A stretch of DNA of 51,612 nt from Clostridium amylolyticum (GTDB lineage: Bacteria > Bacillota > Clostridia > Clostridiales > Clostridiaceae). Positions 24,680-33,155 of the stretch are shown here, one piece after another (the first letter of the stretch is position 1; every line of letters starts with the position of its first letter). The notes below the pieces were generated by a model, which saw nothing but the letters and a program-made list of their open reading frames with translations, ran no database searches and had not been told where the DNA came from. Where the stretch lies: positions 1 to 51,612 of the forward strand of contig NZ_FQZO01000015.1 of assembly GCF_900142075.1 (NCBI RefSeq), in the 5' to 3' direction. The translations under genes and the position numbers were made by a program.

Positions 24680-25978
24680 TTACACAAATTTAGGTAGCCA
24701 ATTACCATGAGCCTCAATTAAATCGTCACATAAAGAGACTATTTCGTCTATGGACAACTCAGAGGAAGTATGAGGGTCAAGCATTGCTGCATGATAGATA
24801 TATTCCTTCTTACTTGTAATAGCTGCTTCTAGAGTTAAAAGCTGTGTATTTATATTAGTTCTGTTTAATGCTGCTAATTGAGGGGGAAGTTCTCCTACAT
24901 AGCAAGGTGTTACTCCTGAACTATCCACTAGGCAAGGAACTTCTACCACAGCATCCTTAGGAAGATTGGTTATTAAGCCAGTATTTAATACGTTTCCTCC
25001 AATTTTATATGGTATATTGGTTTCCATAGCTTCCATGATATATGAAGCATATTCAGTAGTACGTTTATGCTCAATGCTTTTATTATCTAATAAATCCTTA
25101 CCCATCTGATGCCAATTTTTTATTTGTTCTACACATCTTCTAGGGTATTCGTCTAAAGGTATATTAAACTTTTCAATTAGTTTGGGATATTTACTTTTTA
25201 TAAAATATGGCATGTATTCAGAATTATGCTCACTGGATTCTGTTACATAATATCCAAAGCGTTTCATTATTTCATAGCGCACCATATCATTATGTGGAGT
25301 TTCTCTCTGTAGTGCTTTTCTTTTAATCTCTGGATATAAATCTACTCCATCCTTTGTAATTTCAAGAAGCCAAGCCATATGGTTAATTCCTGCTATTTTC
25401 CACTGAACACCTTTAGTATCCATGTTTAGGCCTTCTAATAAATGGCTTGCACACACTTGTACACTATGACACAATCCAACGGTTTTAATGCTTGTACTTT
25501 TAAGCATGGCTCCAGTTAATATAGCCATAGGATTGGTGTAATTTAAAAACAATGCATCCTTGCAAACTTCCTCCATATCTCTAGCAAAATCAAGAAGTAC
25601 AGGTATGGTTCTTAAGGCTCTAAAAATTCCTCCAATACCTAAGGTATCACCAATGGTTTGACGTAGACCATACTTTTTAGGAATTTCGAAATCGGTTACA
25701 GTACAGGGCTCATAACCTCCTACTTGAATTGCGTTTACCACATATTTTGCTCCTCTTAAAGCTTCCTTTCTATCACTATAGGATGTAATCTTTGCTCTAC
25801 CGCTATTTGAGTTTTTATTTATATTGTTTAGAATTATTTCTGATTCCTTCAACCTTTTAGGGTCTATGTCATAAAGTGCTATTTCTGAATCACAAAGTGA
25901 AGAAGTTAGCATAACATCACCCAGTACATTTTTTGCAAATATTGTGCTTCCAGCACCCATAAAAGCTATCTTTGTCAT
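24680..25978 (-). CDS. melA: GH4 alpha-galactosidase (MelA type)
   Basis: A 432-residue family 4 glycosidase. It has the NAD-binding start IAFMGAGSTIFAKN, the metal-site Cys C170 followed by HSVQ, and His200 in GINHMAW. CHSV in place of CDMP or CN-x-P marks the alpha-galactosidase/alpha-glucuronidase branch, which takes unphosphorylated sugar. QVGGYEPCTVTDFEIPKKYGLRQTIGDT agrees with MelA. Length is normal. It is divergent from an AraC regulator and near a binding-protein ABC importer, so melibiose or raffinose-type sugars are the likely substrates. GGAGGG precedes the ATG. Confidence 0.92.
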   Translation of the reverse strand: MTKIAFMGAGSTIFAKNVLGDVMLTSSLCDSEIALYDIDPKRLKESEIILNNINKNSNSGRAKITSYSDRKEALRGAKYVVNAIQVGGYEPCTVTDFEIPKKYGLRQTIGDTLGIGGIFRALRTIPVLLDFARDMEEVCKDALFLNYTNPMAILTGAMLKSTSIKTVGLCHSVQVCASHLLEGLNMDTKGVQWKIAGINHMAWLLEITKDGVDLYPEIKRKALQRETPHNDMVRYEIMKRFGYYVTESSEHNSEYMPYFIKSKYPKLIEKFNIPLDEYPRRCVEQIKNWHQMGKDLLDNKSIEHKRTTEYASYIMEAMETNIPYKIGGNVLNTGLITNLPKDAVVEVPCLVDSSGVTPCYVGELPPQLAALNRTNINTQLLTLEAAITSKKEYIYHAAMLDPHTSSELSIDEIVSLCDDLIEAHGNWLPKFV

Positions 25979-26109
25979 AAATATCCCTCCATTGATTATT
26001 ATTATCTTAATTATTATTATAATGAGAATATTGAAAAATATATATGGTATAATGTTATTAGTGTATAGTTAAATGTTACAATATATTTTGAAATTTCAGG
26101 AGGTTTTCT

Positions 26110-26946
26110 ATGGATAATTTATTAATGGAAGAGCTGTTCCTAGAAATAACCAACAAGTATGATTCTAATCTCATAGTTTATCAGTGTGGGTGGGAAAAAT
26201 GTAAACCTAAACATTCTTATGGTCCAGCTGTTAGAGATCATTATCTAATCCACTTCGTTACTAAAGGGGCTGGAAAGTTCTATATAGATAATCTCACCTT
26301 TGACATAAAAGAAAACCAAGGCTTTTTAATATGTCCTGGAGATATAACTTATTATGAAGCTGATGAAAAAGAACCATGGGAATATATATGGGTAGGATTT
26401 AATGGGTTAAAGGCTAATGAGTACATAAGAAGAATGGGATTAGATAATCATAATCCTATAATAAAAACAAAAAACTCAATAATAGTTTCTGACTATTTAA
26501 ATAATATTTTTAAATGTTCAAAGTTTCAGCATGCAAGGGAAGTTAGGATGCTAGGCTATTTATATCTGCTTTTATCAATACTTATTGAGGAAGCAGAAAT
26601 TAAAGAAGTCTCTAACTACAAGTATGAATATATTGAAAAAGCTATTGAATATATAGAAATGAATTACTCAAGAAGCATATCTGTACAAAGCATTGCTGAC
26701 CACGTGGGATTAAACCGATGCTATTTCAGTAGTATTTTTAAAAATTCACTAAACATGTCCCCAGAAAGCTTTTTAATTGGATATAGAATTAATAAGGCGT
26801 GTGAACTTTTCAAGCAGAACAAAAACCTAAGAATAGGAGATGTATCACGGTCGGTAGGCTATTCTGACCAACTGGTATTTTCAAAGGTCTTTAAGAAGGT
26901 AAAAGGTTACTCCCCTAGTGAGTATATAAACCCCCTAAAGGGTTAA
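26110..26946 (+). CDS. AraC-family regulator of alpha-galactoside genes
   Basis: A 278-residue protein. The N-terminal cupin domain (about 15-120) has the family pattern HFVTKGAGKFYID ... GFLICPGDITYYEAD ... WEYIWVGFNG. The C-terminal pair of helix-turn-helix motifs (about 180-275) has SVQSIADHVGLNRCYFSSIFKNSLNMSPES and the second motif IGDVSRSVGYSDQLVFSKVFKK. This is the MsmR-type arrangement, with the sugar bound by the cupin. Divergent from melA (131-base shared promoter region, TATAAT at 26048-26053) and convergent to the ABC genes. AGGAGG precedes the ATG. Confidence 0.93.
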   Translation: MDNLLMEELFLEITNKYDSNLIVYQCGWEKCKPKHSYGPAVRDHYLIHFVTKGAGKFYIDNLTFDIKENQGFLICPGDITYYEADEKEPWEYIWVGFNGLKANEYIRRMGLDNHNPIIKTKNSIIVSDYLNNIFKCSKFQHAREVRMLGYLYLLLSILIEEAEIKEVSNYKYEYIEKAIEYIEMNYSRSISVQSIADHVGLNRCYFSSIFKNSLNMSPESFLIGYRINKACELFKQNKNLRIGDVSRSVGYSDQLVFSKVFKKVKGYSPSEYINPLKG

Positions 26947-27075
26947 ACAATGCATTATATACTTTAGTAAAAAAATATAGAAGAGAAAATTAATCAACAG
27001 GTTTTAGAGTTAATTTGTTTAGAGGAAGTAGTTAATTTCATTATAAAGTTATATAAATATAAAGGATTTTTATTA

Positions 27076-27126
27076 TAATAAAAAAGCTGTATTTTATGCA
27101 GTAATTTCATGCTTAGAATACAGCTT
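27076..27126 (-). terminator. Terminator of the alpha-galactoside ABC operon
   Basis: On the minus strand AAGCTGTATT and AATACAGCTT form a perfect 10-bp stem with a partly paired loop (GCATG/CATGC-like), followed by TTTTTTATTATAATAAAAA. It lies just after the last permease gene. Confidence 0.82.
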
Positions 27127-27138
27127 ACTTTAAAGCTA

Positions 27139-27966
27139 TTAATTCTTTGATCCAGTGGTAGCAATCCCCTGAATAAATTGTTTTTGAAAGATAATAAATA
27201 TTATAAGCATAGGCCATATAGCTATCATTGAACCTGCCATAAGTTGTGGAAAGTTAGTTGAGTATTGTCCCTGCAAAGAAGCAAGTCCTGATGATAGGGG
27301 CATCTTTTCTATGGACATATTTACTATTAATGGCCACATTAAATCCTTCCAAGCAAATAATGAGGTAAATATGCCAAGAGCTATAAGGCCTGATTTTGTA
27401 AGTGGCATCATTATTTTCCAGAAAATCTGCCATCTATTGCAGCCGTCTAAAATAGCTGCTTCTTCTAATTCATCAGGCACTCCAAGATAAAACTGTCTTA
27501 AGAGAAATGTACCAAATGCACTTACTATGCCAGGCACAATTAGTGCTTTAACAGTATTTAACCAACCTAACTTAGCAACTAAAAGATATTGCGGAATTAT
27601 AAATATTTGTCCAGGTACCATCATCTGTAGAAGAACTATCATAAAAAAAAGATTTCTTCCAGGAAACTTAATCCTAGCAAGGGCGTAAGCTGCCATAGCG
27701 CTAAAGAATACTGAACCAGCAATTCTTCCAATAAGCATTAATATAGTATTTAAATAAAACTTTGGGAAAGGAAGTAAATTCCACACATCTGTATAGTTTT
27801 TCCACCTCATGCGCTTGGGAATAATAGTGGGTGGTATGGTGGTAGACTCTGTAAGAGTTTTTAAAGAAGTTAAAAACATCCATATGAATGGAAGTAACAT
27901 AGCTACAGAACCTATTATTAGTACTGCATGTATAATAAAGTTATTTTTCTTTGTCTTTATACTCAT
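27139..27966 (-). CDS. Sugar ABC transporter permease (MalG/MsmG type)
   Basis: A 275-residue inner-membrane permease with six spans. The first is at about 12-33. The cytoplasmic EAA loop is EEAAILDGCNRWQIFWKIMMPLTKSG (about 190-215), which docks to the ATPase. It belongs to the CUT1 carbohydrate uptake group. It is the last gene of a three-gene unit (binding protein, two permeases); no ATPase gene lies in the window, so a shared MsmX/MsmK-type ATPase is expected. AAGAAGGTG precedes the ATG, 18 bases after the previous gene. Confidence 0.94.
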   Translation of the reverse strand: MSIKTKKNNFIIHAVLIIGSVAMLLPFIWMFLTSLKTLTESTTIPPTIIPKRMRWKNYTDVWNLLPFPKFYLNTILMLIGRIAGSVFFSAMAAYALARIKFPGRNLFFMIVLLQMMVPGQIFIIPQYLLVAKLGWLNTVKALIVPGIVSAFGTFLLRQFYLGVPDELEEAAILDGCNRWQIFWKIMMPLTKSGLIALGIFTSLFAWKDLMWPLIVNMSIEKMPLSSGLASLQGQYSTNFPQLMAGSMIAIWPMLIIFIIFQKQFIQGIATTGSKN

Positions 27967-27984
27967 TATTACACCTTCTTTACT

Positions 27985-28920
27985 TTATTGATAATGAACC
28001 CATTTCTTTTGAAAATAAAGCTGTGCTATTGTTATTAACATAACTATTACAAGCAAAAACATTATTATTGTTGACCCATAGCCTTTATCATTCATGACAA
28101 ATGAATACTTATAGAATAAGTAAACTAATGATTGAGTTTTTTCCATAGCTGCATTAGTTTTATCTATCATCATAAATATATAGTCAAATACTTGAAGTGA
28201 ACTAATAACAGTAGTAACAACTACAAAAAACATTGTAGGCGATAATAAAGGGAGTGTTATAGAGAAAAATTTACGAAAAGGACCAGCACCATCAATCTCT
28301 GCTGCTTCATAAAATGTTGCTGGTATTTCTTGAAGGCCTGCAAGAAGTATAACCATATTATATCCAATGGAACTCCATATACCTACAACTATTATTGCGC
28401 CTAAGGCTATATTAGGATTTGTGAGCCAACTTGGCCCCTTAATTCCTACTAAAGAAAGTAAGTAGTTAAAAAGTCCAAACTCAGTGTTATACATCCACTT
28501 CCATACCATAGCTATAGCAGCTGGAGCTGAAACCATGGGCAAAAAGTATATTGTACGGTATATTGATTTACCCTTAATGTTAGAGTTTAATAGTACAGCA
28601 ATTGCTAAGGAAAAAATTATCCCTACTGGGACAGCTATTATAGCATACTTAAATGTATTAGCAGCAGCCTGCATTACAGCAGTATCTTGTAATAAATATT
28701 TATAATTATCTAATCTAACGAATTCATTAGAACCAAAGTCCATAGTTTTATGCAGACTTAACCAAAAGGTTTGAATTATAGGCCACACATTTAGTATTAT
28801 AAGTCCTATTATTGTAGGGGCAATCATAAAATATGCCCAACAATAATCTTTTAAATCTTTCTTTTTTAGTTTAGGTTTCTTATATAGGACTCCAGTATTA
28901 GTGTTTATTTGTGTCCTCAC
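27985..28920 (-). CDS. Sugar ABC transporter permease (MalF/MsmF type)
   Basis: A 311-residue permease with six spans and the EAA loop YEAAEIDGAGPFRKFFSITLPLLSPT (about 215-240). The N-terminal start KKPKLKKKDLKDYCWAYFMIAPT is usual for CUT1 MalF-type subunits. It forms the heterodimeric channel with the following MalG-type subunit. A GTG start at 28920 follows GGAGGAATTGGAAA at normal spacing. Middle gene of the operon; specificity is inferred from the alpha-galactosidase and AraC genes next to it. Confidence 0.94.
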   Translation of the reverse strand: MRTQINTNTGVLYKKPKLKKKDLKDYCWAYFMIAPTIIGLIILNVWPIIQTFWLSLHKTMDFGSNEFVRLDNYKYLLQDTAVMQAAANTFKYAIIAVPVGIIFSLAIAVLLNSNIKGKSIYRTIYFLPMVSAPAAIAMVWKWMYNTEFGLFNYLLSLVGIKGPSWLTNPNIALGAIIVVGIWSSIGYNMVILLAGLQEIPATFYEAAEIDGAGPFRKFFSITLPLLSPTMFFVVVTTVISSLQVFDYIFMMIDKTNAAMEKTQSLVYLFYKYSFVMNDKGYGSTIIMFLLVIVMLITIAQLYFQKKWVHYQ

Positions 28921-29006
28921 TTTCCAATTCCTCCTTTTTATATAAACTATCCCTTATTAATAGCATAGCAATTAGTACTTAAAGTACCAATTGCTATCTA
29001 AATAAA

Positions 29007-30302
29007 CTACTTTTCAGTTGCTAAAAGTTCATCCATTTTCTTAGCTAGTTGATTACAGCCATCTTCAACTGTAAGTTCTTTCATCCATACCTTTTTAAAT
29101 GTATCTGTCTCTAATTGTTCCCATTTGGATTGAGTCTTGGAGTTAGGGTAGATAACACCGTAATCCAACATCTCTGGATAAACCTTCAAATTGAATTCTT
29201 TGGAGAAGGCAATCCAAGGTTGTTCAGTCCCCTTAAAGGCAGGTATTGCCGCACCTTTTTCAGCTTGAATAGTATTAGCTTCCTTTGTACCCAAGAACTC
29301 AAGGAACTTCCAAGCTTCTTCTGGATACTTAGTTTTTGCTGAAGCAGCATTTCCAAGTCCATTATATATAGTAGCTTTTTGCTTTCCTTTAGGAATTACA
29401 GCTAAGTCACAATTTGATTTCACATAATCATTTGCTTTAAATTGACTTACCATCCATGAACCAAACAGTGCCATTGCAACTTTTCCTGATTCAAAGTACT
29501 GAACATAGCTTGTATCTGCAAATTTATCTTGAGTTGGTGATACCTTGTATTTTTGGCTTAAGTCAACTTCCCACTGTATAGATTCTTGAGTTTCTTTTAA
29601 AGAATAACCAGATTTTTTCTTATCCTTTGAAATTACATATCCACCATTTTGATAAATAAAATTATAGTAGCCCTCTTGCTGGTCTGCAGGAGCCGCAAAA
29701 CCATATATACCTTTAGCAGGATTCGTTAATTTTTGAGCAACTTCTAAAAGCTTGTTCCAATCCCAAGTTGCATCTGGATAGGAAATTTTATTTTCATCAA
29801 ATAAAGTCTTGTTGTACCAAAGAGCTATTGTATCGTAATCTTTTGGAATAGCATAGTTCTTACCATCTAGCGTATATAAATCCACCAGTCCTTTAGGAAA
29901 GTTATCAAGACTCATAATATTGGTGTTTTTAACCTTGCTACTTAAATCTAATAATTGCTTACCAGAAGCATATTTTACAAAGTTGTTTGAATGCATCCAG
30001 AATACATCTGGAATAGATTCTCCTAAAGCAGCTGCTTCTAGCTTAGTCCAATATTGGCTCCAAGGTGTAACTTCCACTTTTATTTTTATATTTGGATTCT
30101 TTGCTTCAAAAGCATCAGCTATAGCCCTCATACCAGGCTCTTGGTTCTTGTCCCAAATTGCATAGGTAAGAGTGACATTTTTAGATTTACTTTGCGAATC
30201 AGTACGGTTGCTATCTTTTGAACTGCCGCAACCTGCTAATGTTGTAAGACCAGTTACTAGAGTGAGTACAAGAGCAGTTAATTTTTTAAAACTCATTTTC
30301 AC
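29007..30302 (-). CDS. Sugar ABC transporter substrate-binding lipoprotein (MsmE type)
   Basis: A 431-residue extracellular binding protein. The lipoprotein signal ends in LTTLAGC (Cys about 25), so it is anchored to the outer face of the membrane. A Ser/Lys-rich linker and a family 1 solute-binding domain follow (VTLTYAIWDKNQEPGMRAIADAFEAKNPNIKIKVEVTPW, split by a central hinge). GTG 30302 lies 8 bases after GGGGG; the ATG two codons later is the alternative. First gene of the importer operon. The sugar is probably melibiose/raffinose-like, judged only from neighbours. Confidence 0.94.
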   Translation of the reverse strand: MKMSFKKLTALVLTLVTGLTTLAGCGSSKDSNRTDSQSKSKNVTLTYAIWDKNQEPGMRAIADAFEAKNPNIKIKVEVTPWSQYWTKLEAAALGESIPDVFWMHSNNFVKYASGKQLLDLSSKVKNTNIMSLDNFPKGLVDLYTLDGKNYAIPKDYDTIALWYNKTLFDENKISYPDATWDWNKLLEVAQKLTNPAKGIYGFAAPADQQEGYYNFIYQNGGYVISKDKKKSGYSLKETQESIQWEVDLSQKYKVSPTQDKFADTSYVQYFESGKVAMALFGSWMVSQFKANDYVKSNCDLAVIPKGKQKATIYNGLGNAASAKTKYPEEAWKFLEFLGTKEANTIQAEKGAAIPAFKGTEQPWIAFSKEFNLKVYPEMLDYGVIYPNSKTQSKWEQLETDTFKKVWMKELTVEDGCNQLAKKMDELLATEK

Positions 30303-30526
30303 TAATATTTCCCCCTTTATTAATAATCCCTTAGTCTCTTGAAGAGCAATAGAAAACTTAATTTCTAATACTTATATCATATATGTGCAGAAATTCCTAA
30401 ACAGTTATAGAGTTCTTAACTATAAAGGCTAGAATATATAAAAGTTAGGGAATTTCAGTGCAAACAAAATTTAAACAATTAAACAAGTGAGATTAATCTA
30501 CTTGAAGATACATTAGGTATTTGCTT

Positions 30527-30540
30527 TGATAACGTTTACT
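30527..30540. promoter_or_regulatory. Candidate cre site upstream of importer operon
   Basis: TGATAACGTTTACT keeps the central AACGTT of the CcpA consensus and differs at the last base. It lies 225 bases before the binding-protein start. The gap 30303-31173 (871 bases) holds this site, a terminator hairpin, an mtnN fragment, a consensus promoter and the duplicated upstream block of the sigma gene, but no intact gene. Confidence 0.45.
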
Positions 30541-30767
30541 TAAAGGTTATAATTATCCTAAAAATTTTAAAAATTACACCTATATATAGTAAATACGCAT
30601 ATAACAAATATTTTGAATTTAAAATAATATTTCCCTAGGAAACTTTTTGTTTATTCTTTAGTATGAGTAAATTATATTATATTATTGTATTAATTTAGAA
30701 TGAATTAATGTTAGAAGTATATGTTTAAATGTTAGGTTTATATGGACAAAAATGGAAAAAGTATTAA

Positions 30768-30786
30768 GGATGGCTTTCAGCCATCC
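30768..30786 (-). terminator. Terminator left over from an mtnN copy
   Basis: GGATGGCT and AGCCATCC form a perfect 8-bp stem with a 3-base loop. On the minus strand it directly follows the stop codon of the mtnN fragment and is followed by TTAATACTTTTTCC. Confidence 0.65.
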
Positions 30787-30839
30787 TTAATTGATCTTTT
30801 CTATAATTTTCTTTAATATGCTGGTAGAGTTTTTTACTG
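30787..30839 (-). pseudogene. 3' fragment of a second mtnN gene
   Basis: Read on the minus strand it encodes VKNSTSILKKIIEKIN and a stop. This is the exact C-terminal peptide of the intact mtnN at 33156, with several synonymous base differences. Similarity stops upstream of this point. It is a remnant of an older copy or of a recombination event; the synonymous changes show the two copies are not a recent duplicate. Confidence 0.82.
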
Positions 30840-30950
30840 AATACAAGCCATTAGAATAGGCACAGAGATACCTATGTTTTTTTCTTTACATTTAAATAAA
30901 AATGTAAAATGAAAAAGAATAATAATATATTGAATTGAAGATAATATTTA

Positions 30951-30979
30951 TTGACAAACGATAAATATTTATTTATAAT
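30951..30979 (+). promoter_or_regulatory. Perfect consensus sigma-A promoter
   Basis: TTGACA (30951-30956) and TATAAT (30974-30979) are separated by exactly 17 bases. Transcription would start near 30986 and run into ECF sigma copy 2 at 31174 and the genes after it. Confidence 0.75.
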
Positions 30980-31173
30980 AGCATTAAACAGTAAAGGGAT
31001 ATATAGGTTGAATAATGTGAAAAGTGGTTTTATTTATAAAATCTTAAATATAACGTTTATTTAGATTAATTTAAGTATTTAATTCTAAAAGAATCTTTTC
31101 CTAAGATTAGTACGTGGATATATACAGAAGAATATCTGTTAATTTTACTTTTAAAAGGTCGGGGGTGAGATTA

Positions 31174-31764
31174 TTGGAGGATAAAGAAATAGTGGAAAGA
31201 ATACTAAATGGTGATGTTCAAGCTTTCGAGCTTATTATAAATCGTTATGAAATGTCCATTGCAAGATTTATTTATCAAATGGTGAGAGATAAAGAAACAG
31301 CAGAGGATTTGACACAAGAAGTTTTTATATTAGCTTATAACAAGCTTTTTACTTATAAACCAGATTATATGTTCTCAGCTTGGCTATATAGAATTGCAAG
31401 GAATAAAACTATAGATTATATAAGAAAGGAAGGAAAGGTGAAGAGTGTAAACATAGAGGACATTGGTTCAATTTGTTCTAAGGAGTCTTCTCTAGAGGAA
31501 GTTTTAGAGTATAGAGAGCTTAAAGAAAACATAGAAAACTTTGTAAACACCTTAGATATTATAGATAAGCAAATTCTTACCTTAAGATATACAAAACATG
31601 AACTGACCTTTAATGATATTGCACATATGCTTAACATGAGTTTATGCTCTGTTAAAAAACGTTATTACAAGATTTATGATAAGTACAAGAAATATGTATT
31701 CCGTAATAAGTCAGTAAAAAGGGGTGAGGGATATGAATTGCAACAAATGCATACAACTGTATGA
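31174..31764 (+). CDS. ECF RNA polymerase sigma factor, copy 2
   Basis: A 196-residue paralogue nearly identical to the sigma factor at 22446 (EDKEIVERILNGDVQAFEL, TAEDLTQEVFILAYNKLFTY, KQILTLRYTKHELTFNDIA all shared). Differences cluster in the linker (SICSKESSLEEVLEY) and in the recognition-helix lead (MSLCSVKKRYYKIYDKY). Start TTG 31174 follows GGGGGTGAGA, as in copy 1. Similarity extends upstream to about 31087 and downstream to the first codons of an anti-sigma gene, where it ends. The C-terminus reads into new sequence (LQQMHTTV). This copy therefore lacks a dedicated anti-sigma and lies behind a consensus promoter. Confidence 0.92.
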   Translation: MEDKEIVERILNGDVQAFELIINRYEMSIARFIYQMVRDKETAEDLTQEVFILAYNKLFTYKPDYMFSAWLYRIARNKTIDYIRKEGKVKSVNIEDIGSICSKESSLEEVLEYRELKENIENFVNTLDIIDKQILTLRYTKHELTFNDIAHMLNMSLCSVKKRYYKIYDKYKKYVFRNKSVKRGEGYELQQMHTTV

Positions 31765-31855
31765 GAAAAGCTTGTTTTTATTTATAATTATGCCTAGCGT
31801 TTCATATTTAGAAACTCTGTTTAAACTAGCAAAGAAATTGAGGTTGATAATGTGA
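31733..31855 (+). pseudogene. Anti-sigma gene remnant (first codons only)
   Basis: The frame starts MNCNK like the anti-sigma factor at 23005 (MNCNKFADN), with the same GGGGTGAG site and the same overlap with the sigma gene. After five codons the sequence diverges to an unrelated 40-codon frame (CIQLYEKSLFLFIIM...). The zinc motif, membrane span and ectodomain are all gone. Its stop overlaps the GTG start of the next gene. Confidence 0.7.
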
Positions 31856-32340
31856 GAAAGAATTTTATTCCCAAAATTCTAAATGCAATTGTAATTTTAG
31901 GAATCTCTATTACATGTATTCTTTATTTGATAAATCCACTTATTGTTAAAGACTTTTTAAAAAGCAGGTATTCTATATCAGACTATAGAATGGTTATAAC
32001 CATTTCCACTTGCATTTATTTACTTGGAGTTCCATATATAATAGCTCTATTTAAGCTAAGAGAGCTTTGTGGCTTGGTTGTTAAAAACAATCCTTTTTCT
32101 ATAGAAAGCGTTAAATCATTAAAAGTTATTTCTATGTGTTGTTTTAGTGAACTAATTTTTATTATAGGATGCGAAAAATATTTAGATTATTCAATGGAAG
32201 GATTCAAATATATTCCTACAGGATTACCTATTGCTGCATTGACTATTATTTGCTTAACAATAGGATTACTATGCATAGTATTATCCCAATTATTTGAGAT
32301 TGCTATAAAAATTAAAGAGGAGAATGATGAAACAATTTAG
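31852..32340 (+). CDS. DUF2975 family membrane protein
   Basis: A 162-residue protein with four likely spans (about 10-27, 43-65, 90-108, 125-148). The pattern and the XRE-type regulator directly downstream fit DUF2975, a family of unknown function almost always paired with a short HTH protein. GTG 31852 follows GAGGTTGATA and overlaps the stop of the anti-sigma remnant (ATGTGA), so it is translationally coupled to the sigma copy 2 unit. A regulatory membrane protein that sequesters or senses for its HTH partner is one idea (inference). Confidence 0.8.
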   Translation: MRKNFIPKILNAIVILGISITCILYLINPLIVKDFLKSRYSISDYRMVITISTCIYLLGVPYIIALFKLRELCGLVVKNNPFSIESVKSLKVISMCCFSELIFIIGCEKYLDYSMEGFKYIPTGLPIAALTIICLTIGLLCIVLSQLFEIAIKIKEENDETI

Positions 32341-32354
32341 AAAGGAATGTTATT

Positions 32355-32579
32355 ATGCCAATTATAGTGAATCTTGATGTGATGATGGCTAAAAGAAAGA
32401 TTAATTCTACAGAGCTTTCAGAAAAAATGGGAATAACTATGGCTAATCTTTCCATTTTAAAGAATAGTAAAGCAAAAGCAACTCGTTTCTCTACACTGGA
32501 TTCCTTATGCAAAATATTAGATTGTCAGCCAGGTGATATTTTGGAGTATGTAGATGAGGATGATGATAGGTTAAAATAA
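32355..32579 (+). CDS. XRE-family HTH regulator (YozG-like)
   Basis: A 74-residue protein that is almost wholly one helix-turn-helix domain: MIVNLD-type start, MMAKRKINSTELSEKMGITMANLS (HTH), and the end LCKILDCQPGDILEYV typical of this small group. Acidic tail (DEDDDR). It lies 14 bases after the DUF2975 gene and is probably its cognate regulator, acting on this cassette. AAAGGA precedes the ATG. Confidence 0.92.
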   Translation: MPIIVNLDVMMAKRKINSTELSEKMGITMANLSILKNSKAKATRFSTLDSLCKILDCQPGDILEYVDEDDDRLK

Positions 32580-32629
32580 TATATCTGTTATTAAAATAAA
32601 AATATTTAATTAAATAGGAGGAAGTTTTT

Positions 32630-32842
32630 ATGAAAAAGTATATTTTTTCTTTGGTATCATTTATTATAGGTATTGCATGTATGATGGCTTTTAATATTAT
32701 TGGGTCAGAAATTGCCCCTGACGGTAGAGTTATAGAGCCATTTTATTTGATACCAGTGGGTTTTTTCTTTGTGTTTATTGCCGTAATTTCAGCATTAATA
32801 GTTACATTATTTTATAAGGTTAAAGAAGGTATCAACAAATAA
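32630..32842 (+). CDS. Small two-span membrane protein (DUF3955-like)
   Basis: A 70-residue protein with two membrane spans (about 4-24 and 42-62) joined by a short outer loop containing GSEIAPDGRVIEPF. This matches my memory of DUF3955, which often sits in the same cassettes as DUF2975 and small XRE regulators. Function unknown. AGGAGG precedes the ATG; 50 bases separate it from the regulator gene. Confidence 0.78.
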   Translation: MKKYIFSLVSFIIGIACMMAFNIIGSEIAPDGRVIEPFYLIPVGFFFVFIAVISALIVTLFYKVKEGINK

Positions 32843-32942
32843 TTCTTATATCTATAAGTAACAAAGCATATCCATTGGTTTTACGGATGGATATTTAATA
32901 TACATTTGTTGAATTTAATGCATTACAAAAGGATGGTTTTAT

Positions 32943-33032
32943 TTGAATAAGAAAAAATTTCAAATGCCAGCTGCTGCACACCTTTTGCTTATTAGAGAAG
33001 GTAAAATATTATTTGATATAAGAAAACATTAA
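32943..33032 (+). pseudogene. N-terminal Nudix hydrolase fragment
   Basis: TTG 32943 (AAGGA upstream) opens a 29-codon frame reading FQMPAAAHLLLIREGKILF, like the first strands of a Nudix domain (VAAHLLLIRDGKILL). It stops at 33030-33032 before any Nudix box. Nearby sequence (to about 33080) gives further short peptide pieces in other frames, so this looks like a decayed gene. The rest of the gap 32843-33155 holds nothing else I can support except the hairpin at 33107. Confidence 0.6.
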
Positions 33033-33106
33033 ATTATTGGTATTAGCTTTACTAGTAAAACAAAATTTTGGGGTTAATAGATTAAAAAGTACTGGATAAT
33101 AATGGA

Positions 33107-33150
33107 GCCACGTGATTTATGACTTTTAAATAAGTCACAAATCACGTGGC
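33107..33150. terminator. GCCACGTGATTT palindrome after mtnN
   Basis: GCCACGTGATTT pairs with AATCACGTGGC, and TGACTT with AAGTCA, making a nearly complete 44-base foldback. It lies just past the mtnN stop. The CACGTGA and GTGAC words resemble the GCCAGGCACGTGA repeat family, so it may be a diverged member that acts as terminator; the T-run is poor. Confidence 0.6.
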
Positions 33151-33155
33151 GGCCA

